From positions 6,171,228 to 6,235,227 of the forward strand of contig NC_058145.1 in the NCBI RefSeq assembly GCF_011075055.1: a stretch of DNA of 64,000 nucleotides, given 5' to 3'. Of this stretch, positions 1-11,734 are shown piece after piece. The translations under genes were made by a program, and so were the position numbers. This DNA is from Mangifera indica. Lineage: Eukaryota > Streptophyta > Magnoliopsida > Sapindales > Anacardiaceae. The first letter of the stretch is position 1. Each line of letters starts with the position of its first letter. The notes below the pieces were generated by a model. It was not told the DNA's origin and ran no database searches. It saw only the letters and a program-made list of their open reading frames with translations.

Positions 1-649
1 GATCGGATTGAGTCAACTTGAATATTAAAGAGTTAAGTTAGGGTTAAAAATTTTGACACAATTCTAATTTGAATTAGGTTAAAGTTAAAGATCTCGAACA
101 TGATTCAATAACACGAACTGTCAGGTCTAGTTTATTATTACTCATGCACTATGGTTTTCACAATTTAAACTTCAGACAATGAAATATTTAATATTTGGAT
201 TTTGTATTATGAGTTTAATTAATAAATGCATCTTTTGGGGATTATGGGATTTAAGTTTGAATATCCTACATATTCTATTATTGTTGCATTCTTATGTAAG
301 GAGTTTGGGTTAACATGTCTCTTCAAATGTATATTTTGGGTAGGAATATGTATGTAGAGATAACTGTTAGAATTTTTCATTGAGCAAAGTTTGACTAGAG
401 TTTCGGTGGATCCCAATTTAACATACAAACTTTTTATGACTAAATATGATATAATAGTACAATAGAAAGTTGACTGGATTGATGTGACTCTTGACTGGAA
501 TTGCATTAATTTGGTGTTATTTCAATACCAATTCGATGCGATTTTGATTTGAGTTGTAGGGGTTTAGTGAAAGTAGGGAGGAAAAAGAAAAAAATTAAAG
601 TATTTAGGGTTAAAATGTAATTTATTGTAGCATTAAGGTGTAAATAATA
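1..649. other. Intergenic, nothing recognised
   Basis: AT-rich sequence with short open frames only on either strand. No domain, repeat structure or RNA gene was recognised. It ends at the target duplication of the MITE that begins at 658. Confidence 0.5.
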
Positions 650-657
650 TAAACTAT

Positions 658-1159
658 TAGGGATGGCAACGAGGAGGGGCGAGGAGGGGATATCAATCCC
701 CGTCCCCTCCCCGTGAAGGAAAATCCCCCCCTCCCCATCCCCACGATGAAAAATCCATTTCTCATACCCGTAAATATAAATTTTAATTCCTTCTTGTATT
801 ACAATAAATAAAATAAATTATATTTTCCCAAAATATCACTTGTTATAAGAGCTACAAAATATTCATTGTTATTTTAGTTCAAATACAAAGTTTTCACAAA
901 ATCTAATAATATGTAATAATCATAATGTAAAAGTTTTTGAAACTTAATAGTTCAAAAATTATTGTATTAATATATTAGAATTATGGGATGGGATGGGGTG
1001 GGGTGGGGTGGGGTGGGGAAGGGATCCCTGTCCCCTGTCCATCCCTGATTACAGGGATTTTTTTCATCCCTATTCCCGTCCCTTTCCCCATTTTTATCGG
1101 GAAATCTCCTCCCCGTTAGGGTCGAGACCCCTAAAGTCAGGCTCAAATTGCCATCCGTA
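658..1159. mobile_element. hAT-like MITE, 502 bp, with 8-bp target duplication
   Basis: The ends form a short terminal inverted repeat: TAGGGATGGCAA on the left and TTGCCATCCGTA on the right (one mismatch). It is flanked by the 8-bp direct repeat TAAACTAT at 650-657 and 1160-1167, the duplication size of hAT transposons. The interior has G-rich and C-rich tracts near the two ends (for example GGGGT repeats near 985-1018) around an AT-rich centre, so it can fold on itself. It has no coding capacity; a 65-codon frame at 993-1190 is only a translation of the G-rich tract. The hAT assignment rests on duplication length and end sequence. Confidence 0.75.
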
Positions 1160-1414
1160 TAAACTATATTATAATATTTGGATAATATAGTATAAATATC
1201 TTTTCATTGCCTTTGATGAACGAGGTAGAAAAATCCCACAATCCTTGGGTGTATCTTTTCATTTCTTCAAACCTCGGGTGAAATGTTACCTTCTCATTTT
1301 TTTTCTTTTCAATAGCTCCTTTCATTAAGTTTTGTTCTTTACATTTTTTATATTTTATCACAAATGCAAAGTTACCAAATTGGGTGAAATGTTTACCTTC
1401 TCTTCATTAAATTA

Positions 1415-2350
1415 GGCCAAAAGACTTATTGCCACCCAAAGTTTAGTGTAAACTCAAATTCACATTTTAACTTTTGAAAATACAAATACCCACCCATCTG
1501 TTAAATTTTATTATTATTGTGAGGGGTAAAATTATCATTTAAAATTTTTATTTAAACTCATATTTTAGGATCATCCTCAAGTTTTGAAATTTTTATTTAT
1601 TCTCCCTAATCTCTTATTTTCCAAGTTTAAAAACTTACTTTTTCCCCTCTAAGTCTAAAGTTGCAAACTCTCATCTTTTTCCTATATAGAACCCCTACCC
1701 CCGCCCCCCCGTTTTTAAAATAATTTTAGTTTTTAGGTTTCTAGTTCTCTTCTCTGACAACCGTTCTCCATCTCCAACCATCGACTCTCTCCCTTCCACA
1801 TTTCCTCTCCTTCTTGATCATTGTCCCTTCCCTCTCCGATCATCTTCATCAGAGACGAAAACAACAAGTCTTTATCTTCATCTTAGAAAAAACCATTTCT
1901 CTGAGACGAAGACAATCGGAGAGGGAAGAGAGAGTGATCAAGAGAGAGAAAGAAGCGGGAGGGAGAGAGCAGATGGCTAGAGATGGCAAACGGTTGTCGA
2001 AGAGAAGGAGAGTTTCAACTGAGGGAGAGAAATGGGTAAACTAAAATTTTTTAAAAAGTTGGGGATGACATATATGGGAAAGATATGAGAGTTTACAACC
2101 CTAGACTCAAGGGGGAGGGGGGAAAGTTATTTTTTAAATTTGGAAAATGTGAAATTAGGAGGTATAAATAAAAATTTTAAAACTTAAAGGTGATACTAAA
2201 ATATAAGTTTAAACAAAATTTTTAAATGATAATTTTATCTCTAACATTAATAAAAAAATTTAACAGATAGATAAATATTTGAATTTTCGAAAATTGACAG
2301 ATGTTAGTTAGGTTTGCACTAAGCCTTAAGTGAGAATAAGTCTATCGGCC
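1415..2350. mobile_element. Foldback Mutator-like MITE, 936 bp, with 9-bp target duplication
   Basis: The element starts GGCCAAAAGACTTATT and its right end, read on the other strand, starts GGCCGATAGACTTATT. It is flanked by a perfect 9-bp direct repeat ATTAAATTA (1406-1414 and 2351-2359), the size made by Mutator transposases. The inverted similarity does not stop after the ends. The pyrimidine-rich left interior (about 1740-1860) is matched by the reverse complement of the purine-rich right interior (about 1910-2020), so the element is an imperfect palindrome with its centre near 1885. No transposase is present. The frame at 1814-2044 is a translation of the purine-rich arm. A sister copy lies at 47318-48159. 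Confidence 0.85.
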
Positions 2351-2692
2351 ATTAAATTAGTCATTTTATTATTATATCATCACCGACCATAAGGACAACA
2401 TCATCAGATAACATTTTGCTTAATTTATTTAATAGTTTTTTGATTCAATAATTTTAGATGGATCGGTCTTCTCGTATCTTAATCCTTTTTTTTTTCCCTT
2501 TGAACCAACAAATAAGTCAAGCAAAGACTAAAGTATCCTCTCAAAGTTACCATGACCCTGAATATAAATCGTTGGACTGTATTAGAGGGAGATGAATGTC
2601 TAATCAAATTTTCTGTCTAATTAATTTTTATTATTTTTTTAAATTTACTTGTTAAAAACTTTAATATATATTCTTAAAATTACAATAATTTT

Positions 2693-2820
2693 GCATACAC
2701 AATTTATATGCACAATCAATAACATGTTACTATATAATTAGATAGTTTAATATTAAAAATAAAATAATATTTAATCACGTTATGATATATCATTGATTGT
2801 ATATAAAGTTATGTATATGG
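2693..2820. mobile_element. Short inverted-repeat element (MITE-like), 128 bp
   Basis: Two arms of about 45 bp are inverted copies of each other with mismatches. The left arm carries GCACAATCAATAACATG and the right arm carries the complementary pattern around TATCATTGATTGTATATA. The centre is A/T only. No clear target duplication was found, so the superfamily is not assigned. Confidence 0.5.
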
Positions 2821-5188
2821 AGGCCTACTCCCTCACTATTTGTTCTTGGATTCTAGTTGTTTTTCTTCTTCTATAATTGTGTGTTTAATTTGTCAAACAA
2901 AAATGAAGGAAAATCTCCCTTCTTTCATTAACTTGTATTCCATTTACCACTATTAAAACCTCTTCTCTTAATGCCCTTACCACTTTTGCGTGGCTTTCCT
3001 TAGGCCCATAGAGTCAGGTTTCCATTTACCCACAACGAAGGAGACACCCTCACTAGATAGATGCCCATGAGTCATAATGCACTCTTCGCAAAACAAATTC
3101 ATTTTAACTTAACTTATTCGTTTGACCTAACATCAAAATGTATATGAGAAACTATAAGGCCCAATGATACAACTAAAAGGTCATTTAAAACTTGGTCAAA
3201 GGGCTAGCGATTATTAAAGAAGCTATAAACTCAATTACAAAGTACTTGTTGGAAGTGATCCATTGCCAAATTTACATTATACACAATAGAAGCACTTGAA
3301 GTGCTAAGCGAAATAAGTATTAGTTTGATAATGGTTGGGCCAACAAACTCATATTGAACCAGAGTCTCATTTCTTGGTAATACGAACGGGAATTGGCCCA
3401 AAAATTGGAAATCACCTCCCCCAAAACCTCGTGAAATGGTCATCTATTACATCCTAAATAACTTTCAATAGGTTACCTAACCTATTATTTGTTAACAGTC
3501 TAACATACTTTCACTCACTTAAAGGATGTTATTTAATTTTAATAGAATTTTTCTCTTTCTTTTTTTTTAACTAGAGAGTTCCTTTTTGTTAAGTGCATTG
3601 AATGAGAAATGAACATTGTTATCATTAGTAAATAAATTTATATTATCTTTCATCATTAGCTTAACTAAAGCATAATAGTATGATTGTATTTTTCAGAAAT
3701 GAGAGAAACTAGTTTTAACGAAATGACCATCAATATGTGCTAAAAAAATACCTCTTAAACCCTTTCACAAACAAGATGAGTTTAGCTTAAATTTGTTGTA
3801 GAATTGGATTTTATACCAAGAGAAATTTTAGACTTTGAAAACTGTATAGTTAAAACAAATATAATCCATTGATAAAATAAACAATAGATGAGAAAACAAA
3901 CTTTTTAACTTAATGGATGATGACGCATTTCATTAAAGTTTACGTAGAAAATAACCATTGAGCCTTTAGACATATCAAAGGTTAAAAAATTTGGGGAATA
4001 GTTTTGTTGTGGACCATAGTAATAAATCATTTTTTTAAATAAGTATTTCTGCGAACATTAAGCCAATCCAATCCCATTACTCTTTGGTTGAGCCGACCCC
4101 CATTATACAAAAAGTTAAAAGGAGGTGGCAATTGTAGGCCCGGCCAATAGAAGAAGTACACGTAAAAAAAAAGACAGGTCCCAAGCGTTGTTTAAAAAGG
4201 ATGACGAGGAGTAGGTGATAATTTCTCATGACGACGGCTGGCGACACGGCAATGCTTGCTGGTTGCTCGTTTCTCTTATCTCATTTATGAGAAACAATTA
4301 TATTTGGATGCTTCTGGCATTCCTTCCACTTGTGTTATGTGTGATGGTTCTTTGTTAGTCACACCGCCATAATTATATTGTTTAGAGGAAAGGATTTTAA
4401 AATTCATGTATCCAGAAATTACAGCCTATGCACGAAAAGTTTTTTCCATATTATTACAACACTAATCACTGATTTCTTTATGTTTTGTGATAATAAAAAG
4501 AATATAATTCTTTGCTATATTAAGAGCAAGAATGATATATATGCAAAATTAAACAAGAGGATTATTTTGTTCTGCATCTTGTTTGTTCTACCATGGGTAT
4601 GCCCTATGCTAGTATGTAGCCTACATTACCTTTGTTTTATTATTCTAATTTCTTTGATACAAACCTTAATCACCAAAAAAAATTAGAATCTTAATTTAAC
4701 AACATTCTCTTAATTTTTAAATAATAAGATAATTCAATAATTTATCAAATCAATTATCACATACTATTATATTAAAATTTTAAATACGAGGAGCCAAGAA
4801 TAAAGTTTCTTGAACTGATTTTTAATTAATTTATGATTTTTTGTTAGGTAAGTAAAAATTTTATAAACAAAATCCACGAGCCATAAGGAGGTTCCAGAAT
4901 AATCTAAACTCATTCCTCCGACAAAAGGACAATTAACGAACTAAAAAGGATTGGCCTGCACTAACAAACCTAAGAATTCTAAGATCAATTCCTTTTAAAA
5001 ATCTATCAAGGTTTACACCATAATAGAGTTAAAAAAGGACGAAAAAAGCAATTAACCGAAACTACCTTTACAAAATCATCGCAGGCCCGATAGCCATTAC
5101 AAAATAAATAAATAAAAATATATCTACACCAAGGGACAAAGAATACTTTAGGAATAAAGGCATCATCTTCATTATTTTATAAATAGAC
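2821..5188. other. Intergenic, no gene recognised
   Basis: 2.4 kb without a recognisable protein domain or transposon terminus. The largest frames (3231-3443 minus, 4378-4686 plus) have no start context, splice pattern or family resemblance. The stretch 2930-3530 is less AT-rich than its surroundings and could be an old repeat, but I cannot name it. Confidence 0.4.
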
Positions 5189-5320
5189 GGAATATTAAAT
5201 CAATTACCCTACATATCAGGAGTTTAAGTGAAATTGTCTTTTTTTTTTTAACTTAAACAAAAATGTCTCATTTATCTAAACTAACCGAAACGCTCCCATA
5301 TAAAAGTTAAAAAAAAAAAA
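5189..5320 (+). repeat. Left terminal inverted repeat of the MULE (diverged)
   Basis: Reads GGAATATTAAAT, then a CCCT-containing stretch, a TTTAAG block and ACAAAAATGTCTCA near 5260. The same order of blocks appears on the minus strand inward from 25616. The two arms are clearly degenerate. Confidence 0.5.
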
Positions 5321-5689
5321 AAATCGTAATCTCAGTCAAATTTTTCCCACTCAACTATGTACAAAAACAAATTTCCATGGGTCTCTTAGGGCAATAGATT
5401 TTTTTACTTTTAGACAAAATTTTTGACATTTTCTAATGATAGAAATGATGAAGAAAGTAAGTAAATCGTTCTTATCTTGTTTGAATCATTTTTATGTTTA
5501 GATTTGATATATCAGAGAAAGATTTAGGGCGTTTTTAGTTTAAGATTTTAGATTTGAACAATTGATTTTGTAACTTGATTCTTTATTGTTTTATATGAAT
5601 TAGTTTAGAACTATTATGTTTAAGTAGGTATACAATCATTTTTTGTTGAAATGGCAGTAAAAAACTGCTATTTTGGTCAAAAAATTGAT

Positions 5690-6150
5690 CGATTTTGAAG
5701 TTGGAACCTCACCCCGAGAGACATTCATAAACCTGGGGAATCTCGAGTTTGAGAAATATCCTCTAGGTTAAATCAATGACATGGGGGAGGGAGAACAAAT
5801 GCGAGTTCCTAAACAGTAGTTACACTGGGGGACATATAGGAGAATGTCGGTGGAGGGGGGAATTGCAAGTTTTTAAATAGTCTCCTCTGGAAGAGCAAAG
5901 TAGAACCACACGGATGGGGGGAAAATGTTGATTTTTTAAACAGTGATACTCGTGGGGACTCCCCAGGGAGAATTGCAAGTTTTTAAACATTTTGGACATG
6001 TGGAAGAGAAAGAATTGATAAGGGGGAAAACTGATATTTTCTAAATATTTAGGACCTCTAAGAGATTGAAAAAATGTTATGAGGCAAATTGATATTTTTT
6101 TAAACATTTAGGACCTATTGGAGGATAAGAAGACATTTAGGACTTGTTGG
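5690..6150 (+). repeat. Tandem repeat array, about 65-bp units, G-rich
   Basis: About six degenerate copies of a unit with a run of G, then GAATTGCAAGTTTTTAAAC and a GTGG/ACACGG-type block (for example near 5855, 5925, 5970 and 6045). It is the outer of two consecutive arrays upstream of the DUF1985 gene. A related array in the same relative place lies at 50860-51185 on the other strand. Confidence 0.7.
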
Positions 6151-6179
6151 AGAATGAGAATGAGGAAATGACGATGTTT

Positions 6180-7510
6180 GTAATTTTAAGTTTTTAAACG
6201 TATAGTTTTCGAATTTTAGGTTTATTTTTCTATATTTGTCATTTTATAATTTTTTGATGTGTTTTTTTTCGAATTTTAGATCGGTTTTTTAATTTTTTGA
6301 TTTAAAGGTTTTTCGATGTGTACTTTTCAAATTCATATCTATTTTTTCAAATTTTGTTATTTTATTTTAAGGTTTTTAAATCTGTACTTTTCGAATTTCG
6401 TATCTACTTTTTCGAATTTTGTTATTTTATTTTAAGGTTTTTCAATGTGTACTTTTCGAATTTCATATCTATTTTTCAATTTTTGGTTATTTTAGGGTTT
6501 TTTTATGTGTGGTTTTCGAATTTCAAGTCAATTTTTAATATTTGTCATACTTGGGTTTTTTGATATATAGTTTTTAAATTTCAGATTAATTATTTGGTTT
6601 TTGTGATTTTAGGATAACTGGACTTGTAATTTTCAAATTTTTTATCCATTTTTTTATGTTTGTCATTTTATGATTTTTTTATGTGTAGCTTTTTAAATTT
6701 AAGTCTGTTATTTAATGTTTGCCATTCTATGATTTTTAGACGTGTTGTTTTCGAATTTCAAATCGATTTTTTTATTTTTGTCATTTTAAGATTTCTCAAC
6801 ATGTACTTTTCAAATTTCATATTTGTTTTTTATTTACATTTAGTTTTCAAATTTTTTTTGATATTTGTCATACTTGGATTTTTTGACATATAGTTTTTGA
6901 ATCTCAATTTAATTTTTCAGTATTTATCATTCTAGGATAATTGGATGTGTAGTTTTTGAATATTCGATTATTTTTTTATGTTTATTATTTTAGGGTTTTT
7001 GAACTGTAGTTTTCAAATTTTAGGTCCATTGTTTGATATTTGTAATTCTATGACTTTTGGACGTGGTGTTTTCAAATTAAAGACTAGTTTTTAATTTTTG
7101 TCATTTTAGAGTTTTTTGATGTTCACTTTTCAAATTTCGTAATCTTTTTTTTATTTTTGTTATTTTAGAGTTTTTTTTATGTGTAGTTTTTGAATTTTAG
7201 GTTGATTTTTTGATATTTATCATATTTGAATTTTTCAACATGTAGCTTTCGAATCTCAGTTCAATTTTTGGGTATTTGTCATTCTAGAGTAATTGGATGT
7301 GTAATTTTTAAATATCTAGTCTATTTTTTAATATTTATCATTTTAAGGTTTTTAGACGTGTAGTTTTTGAATTTTAAGTTCGTTTTTTTATTTTTTTCAA
7401 TTCTATGATTTTTGGACATGTTGTTTTTAATTTTATATTTTTTTTATTTTTGTCATTTTAGGGCTTCTTTGACTTATCATTTTTTAATTTTAGGTCAATT
7501 TTGTTTTTTT
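6180..7510 (+). repeat. Tandem repeat array, about 60-bp units, T-rich, about 21 copies
   Basis: A degenerate T-rich unit recurs about every 57-66 bp. Its core reads like GATGTGTACTTTTCGAATTT, then a short variable part, TTTTTGTCATTTTAGG and TTTTT. Anchors can be followed at about 6255, 6314, 6380, 6444, 6504, 6561, 6618, 6679, 6739 and 6799 and onward to about 7480. Phe/Tyr-rich frames at 6318-6563 and 6660-6893 are translations of the repeat, not genes. Confidence 0.8.
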
Positions 7511-7699
7511 TTTTTTTGCCTATGATTTTATGAAATTCATATGCCTTTGAATTTCAGACCCCTTTTTTTTTTTGCCTCTAATTTTATGTTTGTTTAATAT
7601 GAAATTCTTATCAAGTTAAATTTTTTTTTTTTATAGGATATTTCTCATAAAAGAAAACGTTAGCATAATGAATTAAAAATCTTAGATAAGGCACGACAC

Positions 7700-8400
7700 T
7701 TCTTAGTAGAGGTTATCTCTCATGTCTAGTGAACCGAAATATCAAAAAGTAAATCTACATTAACACCTACACACTATAATTGTTTAAGAGGACGCGTTTT
7801 GGACATTTTCTTCAATTACTAGATATGAGGTTTAGTGGAGTGTTGGTACACTTATTCATGCTACGACAATTATATTGACGCTTAGGCAGAGATGAGTTTT
7901 GGTTCAAGATTAATAGGGTTGACATGAGATTTAATCCATTCGAGTTTGCACTCATTATTGGTTTACCATTCAGTTATATCACTACTTTTTCATCATATAT
8001 TTCACGTGAATCTAGAGATAAGATTTAGGATATCTATTTTTGAGGATGTTAAAAGGTACAATATTATGATTTAGAGTGAGTTTTCTTGAGTAGGCCATGG
8101 GGGGATGATGATATCAATGTCGTCAAAATGGCTTTGTTGTATTGTTTGCATGTAGTGTTGTTAGGGAATAACTGATGAAAGAAGGTATCTACAAAGTATC
8201 TTTAGTTGGTCAATCACTTGAATAATATTAATTCCTACCCATGGGGTGTTCTAGTATAGGAAATGATATTCGAGTCGATGTCACAGATGAGTGACAGGAT
8301 CTACTCTAGTCAGATGCCAGACATGAGTAAATATGACATCTATGGATTCCCACTTGCATTCCAGTTAAATGTATATTTGTTGATTATATATATTGATTGA
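7700..8400 (+). pseudogene. DUF1985-domain part of a MULE-borne Ulp1-like gene, decayed
   Basis: Translated pieces match the plant DUF1985 domain: a segment reading DEFWFKINRVDMRFNPFEFA near 7890-7950, then DDDINVVKMALLYCLHVVLLG near 8107-8170, and a later LVNHLNNINSYPWG near 8207-8247. The same three blocks recur in the fragment at 49690-50190. DUF1985 usually occurs N-terminal to an Ulp1-type cysteine protease domain in genes carried by plant MULEs, which fits the protease-like remnant at 10330-11260. In-frame stops and frameshifts interrupt it, so no product is expected. Start and exon limits cannot be fixed. Confidence 0.7.
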
Positions 8401-9260
8401 CAAGAAAAAAAAATTATTAATTGTATTTAACCATCAATGTTTACATTACAATATTGGATATATGAGACGATTGACACCCTATATAATTAGGTGGACTTGG
8501 TTGTTGTCAATGCTTCTCCACAGGTGTTTAGGTGGCGTATGTGAGATGTTCTTGGTTGGAGTCATATGGGAACTATATTTATCGGTGATAAGGTATGTAA
8601 TTGTTAATTGATTAGTTAATTATTTTTTTGATTAATGCAAATAGGTTTAATTATTTGTCTAAATGAGTAGGATGATGTTACTTTCCCACTCCAACCATCA
8701 CTGATTGAGGAGGCTATATCATGGTATGTTGACATTGTTGCCTACATGGGTATGTTGGATCCCTAGTCATCTTCATCCTCCTCAACAGAAGATGGAGCAT
8801 CTCTAACAATGTCACCTATTAACATACAGGCTGCTAGTCTTGAGACACCTAGCGATGTTTAGGCCTTTGTTACAGAGCATACTATATGTTCAATTGTTAA
8901 AACCCCAACCACGGAGACCACACATCTTCATAGGGTATTACCAAGCATCCCACACACGAGTGTCCATCGACTACATCACCCATTCAATCCTCCTTAAATA
9001 TTATATTGGCTCACTAGGATAATATGATGTTAGGTGAGATTTCTTGTTTATAGGATCAGATGTCTATTATGTGAGAGTAGATGTCTTCTCATTTCTCTCG
9101 ATTAAAGGATCATATGAGTCATTTGGAGGATATTGTCATGTGTACATGACTAACTATAGTCAATTAGGTAAGAAAGTTATATCTTATTTATTCCTTTTAT
9201 AAATTGTATTTACTTGTTTCTCTAACATGTATATTAACTTCGTGCTTGATACTTACAATG
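8400..9260 (+). pseudogene. Middle part of the MULE DUF1985/Ulp1 gene, poorly resolved
   Basis: Coding-like and intron-like stretches alternate here. Near 8500-8570 a frame resembles the region after DUF1985, and around 8770-8960 there is a Ser/Pro/Thr-rich stretch. I could not place domains or splice sites with confidence. It is kept as part of the same decayed gene because of its position between the DUF1985 blocks and the repeated exons. Confidence 0.35.
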
Positions 9261-9845
9261 GTGTTAGGAGGCCCTCACCCGTTGGCCTTTCGATTTCATC
9301 ACCTCCCCCACTAGAGGTTTGTAATTAATTATAATTATTATATTTTATATGAAAGGTCATTAATCAACTTGTTATTAATATTCATATAGGATATTGGTCA
9401 TAAAGGGGTATTGGTTGGCCTTTCGATTGTATCAACTCCCCTACCTGAGGTTCGTAATTAATTGTTGTTATTATATTTTATATGAAATGTCTTTGATCAA
9501 TTTGTTGTTAATATTTGTATAGGGTACTAGTCATGAGGGGTTTCGGTTGGCCCTTTGATTGCATCACTTCCCCCACTTGAGGTTTATAATCAATTGTTGT
9601 TACTATATTTTATATGAAATGTCATTGATCAATTTGTTGTTAATATTCGTGTAATGTATTGCCCATGAAGGGATATCAGTTGGCCCTTTGATTGCATCAT
9701 CTCTCCCACATGAGGTTTGCAGTTAATTGTTGTTGTTATATTTTATATGAAATGTCATTGATCAATTTGTTATTAATAATCGTATTACACATGAGGGGAT
9801 ATCGATTAAGAGTTTTCCACGTAAACCTTCCCCGTTCATAAAGGT
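9260..9845 (+). repeat. Five tandem exon-plus-intron units, about 133 bp each, in the MULE gene
   Basis: Each unit consists of an exon-like block of about 60 bp followed by an intron-like AT block of about 70 bp. The exon-like blocks are about 9268-9316, 9390-9449 (60 bp), 9523-9581 (59 bp), 9655-9714 (60 bp) and 9785-9843. Most start after TATAG and end at GAG followed by GTTTGT, GTTCGT or GTTTAT, matching splice acceptor and donor. At 60 bp and phase 0, copies can be added without shifting the frame. Encoded peptides are related: HKGVLVGLSIVSTPLPE in unit 2, HEGISVGPLIASSLPHE in unit 4 and HEGISIKSFPRKPSPFIK in unit 5. Unit 3 has lost one base and unit 4 has lost the AG acceptor (GTGTAA). 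Splicing is inferred. Confidence 0.75.
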
Positions 9846-10329
9846 AGCATAAATTGTTGTTAATAAGTTAATTAAATGCAGTTAAATATTATTATGTATA
9901 TTTAAATTGTTTTTTCCTTTTTTTTAAGGATAAATGATTGTGGTTAATTGTTGAGATCCTCAACATGAGTAAAAGGGTCATTGATTTTAGTTTACAGGGA
10001 GATGAGCTACTCAAGCTTATTATATAGGGAGAGTAGGATAAGTTATATCCATTATAATTTATATATTTTCAGATATATTGATCATTGATAATATTAAATT
10101 ACTTCTACAACCTATCTCAGGGATACAAATGGTTGACTTGACAACAATGAAGGATTCCCTCACCAAACCTTCTTCATTGTACTTTAAGAAGGTAATATTA
10201 ACCGATTTCATCATATTTGTTAATTAAGAATAAATATTGAATTAAGAATTTTATGTAATTTTTTAGTTTGTGTGCACTACTCATGGTAGGGTCTTCTGAA
10301 AGGAACTACTAATTCATATTACGTATACA

Positions 10330-11260
10330 AATCCAATCAAACCAAAGGCAAAATAGTAGATTTGGATTGTTCCATCCTCTGCTACAGAGTGTGAGGCATC
10401 TTTCTTCACATGGTACACCGAAGCTACAACGTCTAATGACCATGATGTTTATTGCATAAGAGTGCAATCTAAAGCCACTTTTTGGCACAAGTGGCTGACT
10501 AACTATGTAAGTGGTCTATATCTATTTACTTTGGTTAAATGTTTTATATATTTGTCAAAACATAATATAATTCATGTTCTATATCCATTTCAGCTTGTAG
10601 ATTCTTTCTTGGCACTATCACATCAATACTAGCATGAATAGTAGGTCATCATTCCATAGAGTTAGATGACAACCCATACCATCTATATAGGGCATATCAT
10701 GATAGCATATGACAGTTGGAGAACCACACTATCATATGAGTATGAGTGGCCTAAACTATTCACGAAGATGGTAAATGTGGATTACACCCCCGATTTATTT
10801 TACAAACCATAAAAAGAGGTCGATAGGGTATTGTATATATGTGTTTCCATTATAATTTACTTAGAATTTACTTATATACAACATGTGTATCCATTGTAAT
10901 TTCTCAGTGTTTATAAGATTTCATCTCTATAAACTTTTATTGTGCCCATTGGGTTATCGGAGTCCTTTATTTTTGTGATTTGCTCAATCACCATATATGA
11001 CTCTGAGACTGCTTACATAGGCAAACATGATAGGCTTGCGAGGCAGATGCGACCTTACACAACATTCATCATAACATTATTGGCCATGACTAGTTTTTGG
11101 GCCACTACTGGGTGTACACTATTAGTGGATCATTTGCTATTGAGTCGAGCGGAGGGTTCCAATGACAAAGGTATTTTTATGTTACACTCCATAAAGTGTC
11201 TTACGCTTTCACAAAGGTTGAATTTCCATCATGAGTCATCCACCTCAATGTGTTAGCATT
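10330..11260 (+). pseudogene. Ulp1/C48-type cysteine protease-like remnant
   Basis: Near 10388-10510 a frame reads WYTEATTSNDHDVYCIRV and FWHKWLTNY. From 10942 a 104-codon frame contains ITIYDSETAYIG, then SNDKGIFMLHSIKCLTLS. These resemble the 'vyDS' block and the SGDCGxF-type block with following helix of Ulp1 (C48) proteases, where the Cys of the second block is catalytic. Here that Cys is replaced by Lys in NDKG, so the copy should be inactive. Known plant MULEs carry such Ulp1-like genes, and DUF1985 lies upstream, which supports the call. Many stops lie between the blocks. Identification is by pattern only and is weaker than that of the transposase gene. Confidence 0.5.
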
Positions 11261-11734
11261 TAATCCCACAGTTGTATTTACACTACATTAAGTAAATCAC
11301 AATTGTAGATCTGTATTTATCATTGTTTATTCATATGATTTCTAAGTTGTTATATATATTTATTTACGATGGTTTATTATTTATGTGTTTGATTTTATTT
11401 TTTTCAGTTTTATTGCAACCTACTCGATAAAGTATGAATCCGAACTCAAATAATATGAACACATGTTTAGAACATAAATAATACTGACATAATATCCATT
11501 CAAACAACTACATAAGTATATTAATCAAACTAAATAATGTTCATTCCAAAAATTACATAAATAATGCTCATTCTAAAAACTACGTAAGTACAACATTATT
11601 CACATTAAATAGATTACATCGCATATGAACAAGTACTTAAATGGAACATTAATCAAACTACATCGATTACATCTCATTTTAACAAATACATACATTAATC
11701 AAACTAAATAGAAAGTTGTGAAGATCTCTTTCCT
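11260..11734. other. Spacer between the converging MULE genes
   Basis: AT-rich, with short repeated phrases such as ATTAATCAAACTA and TTACATAAATAAT recurring around 11490-11710. No coding resemblance was seen. It separates the 3' ends of the plus-strand protease-like gene and the minus-strand transposase gene. Confidence 0.4.

Noticed and set aside
4378..4686. A 102-codon frame with hydrophobic segments as a small membrane protein gene
   Set aside because: AT-rich hydrophobic frames of this length are expected by chance here; no homologous family, promoter or splice context was recognised.
6318..6893. Phe-rich frames suggesting a membrane protein
   Set aside because: They are produced by a T-rich 60-bp tandem repeat; the periodicity is in the DNA and no start or conserved domain is present.
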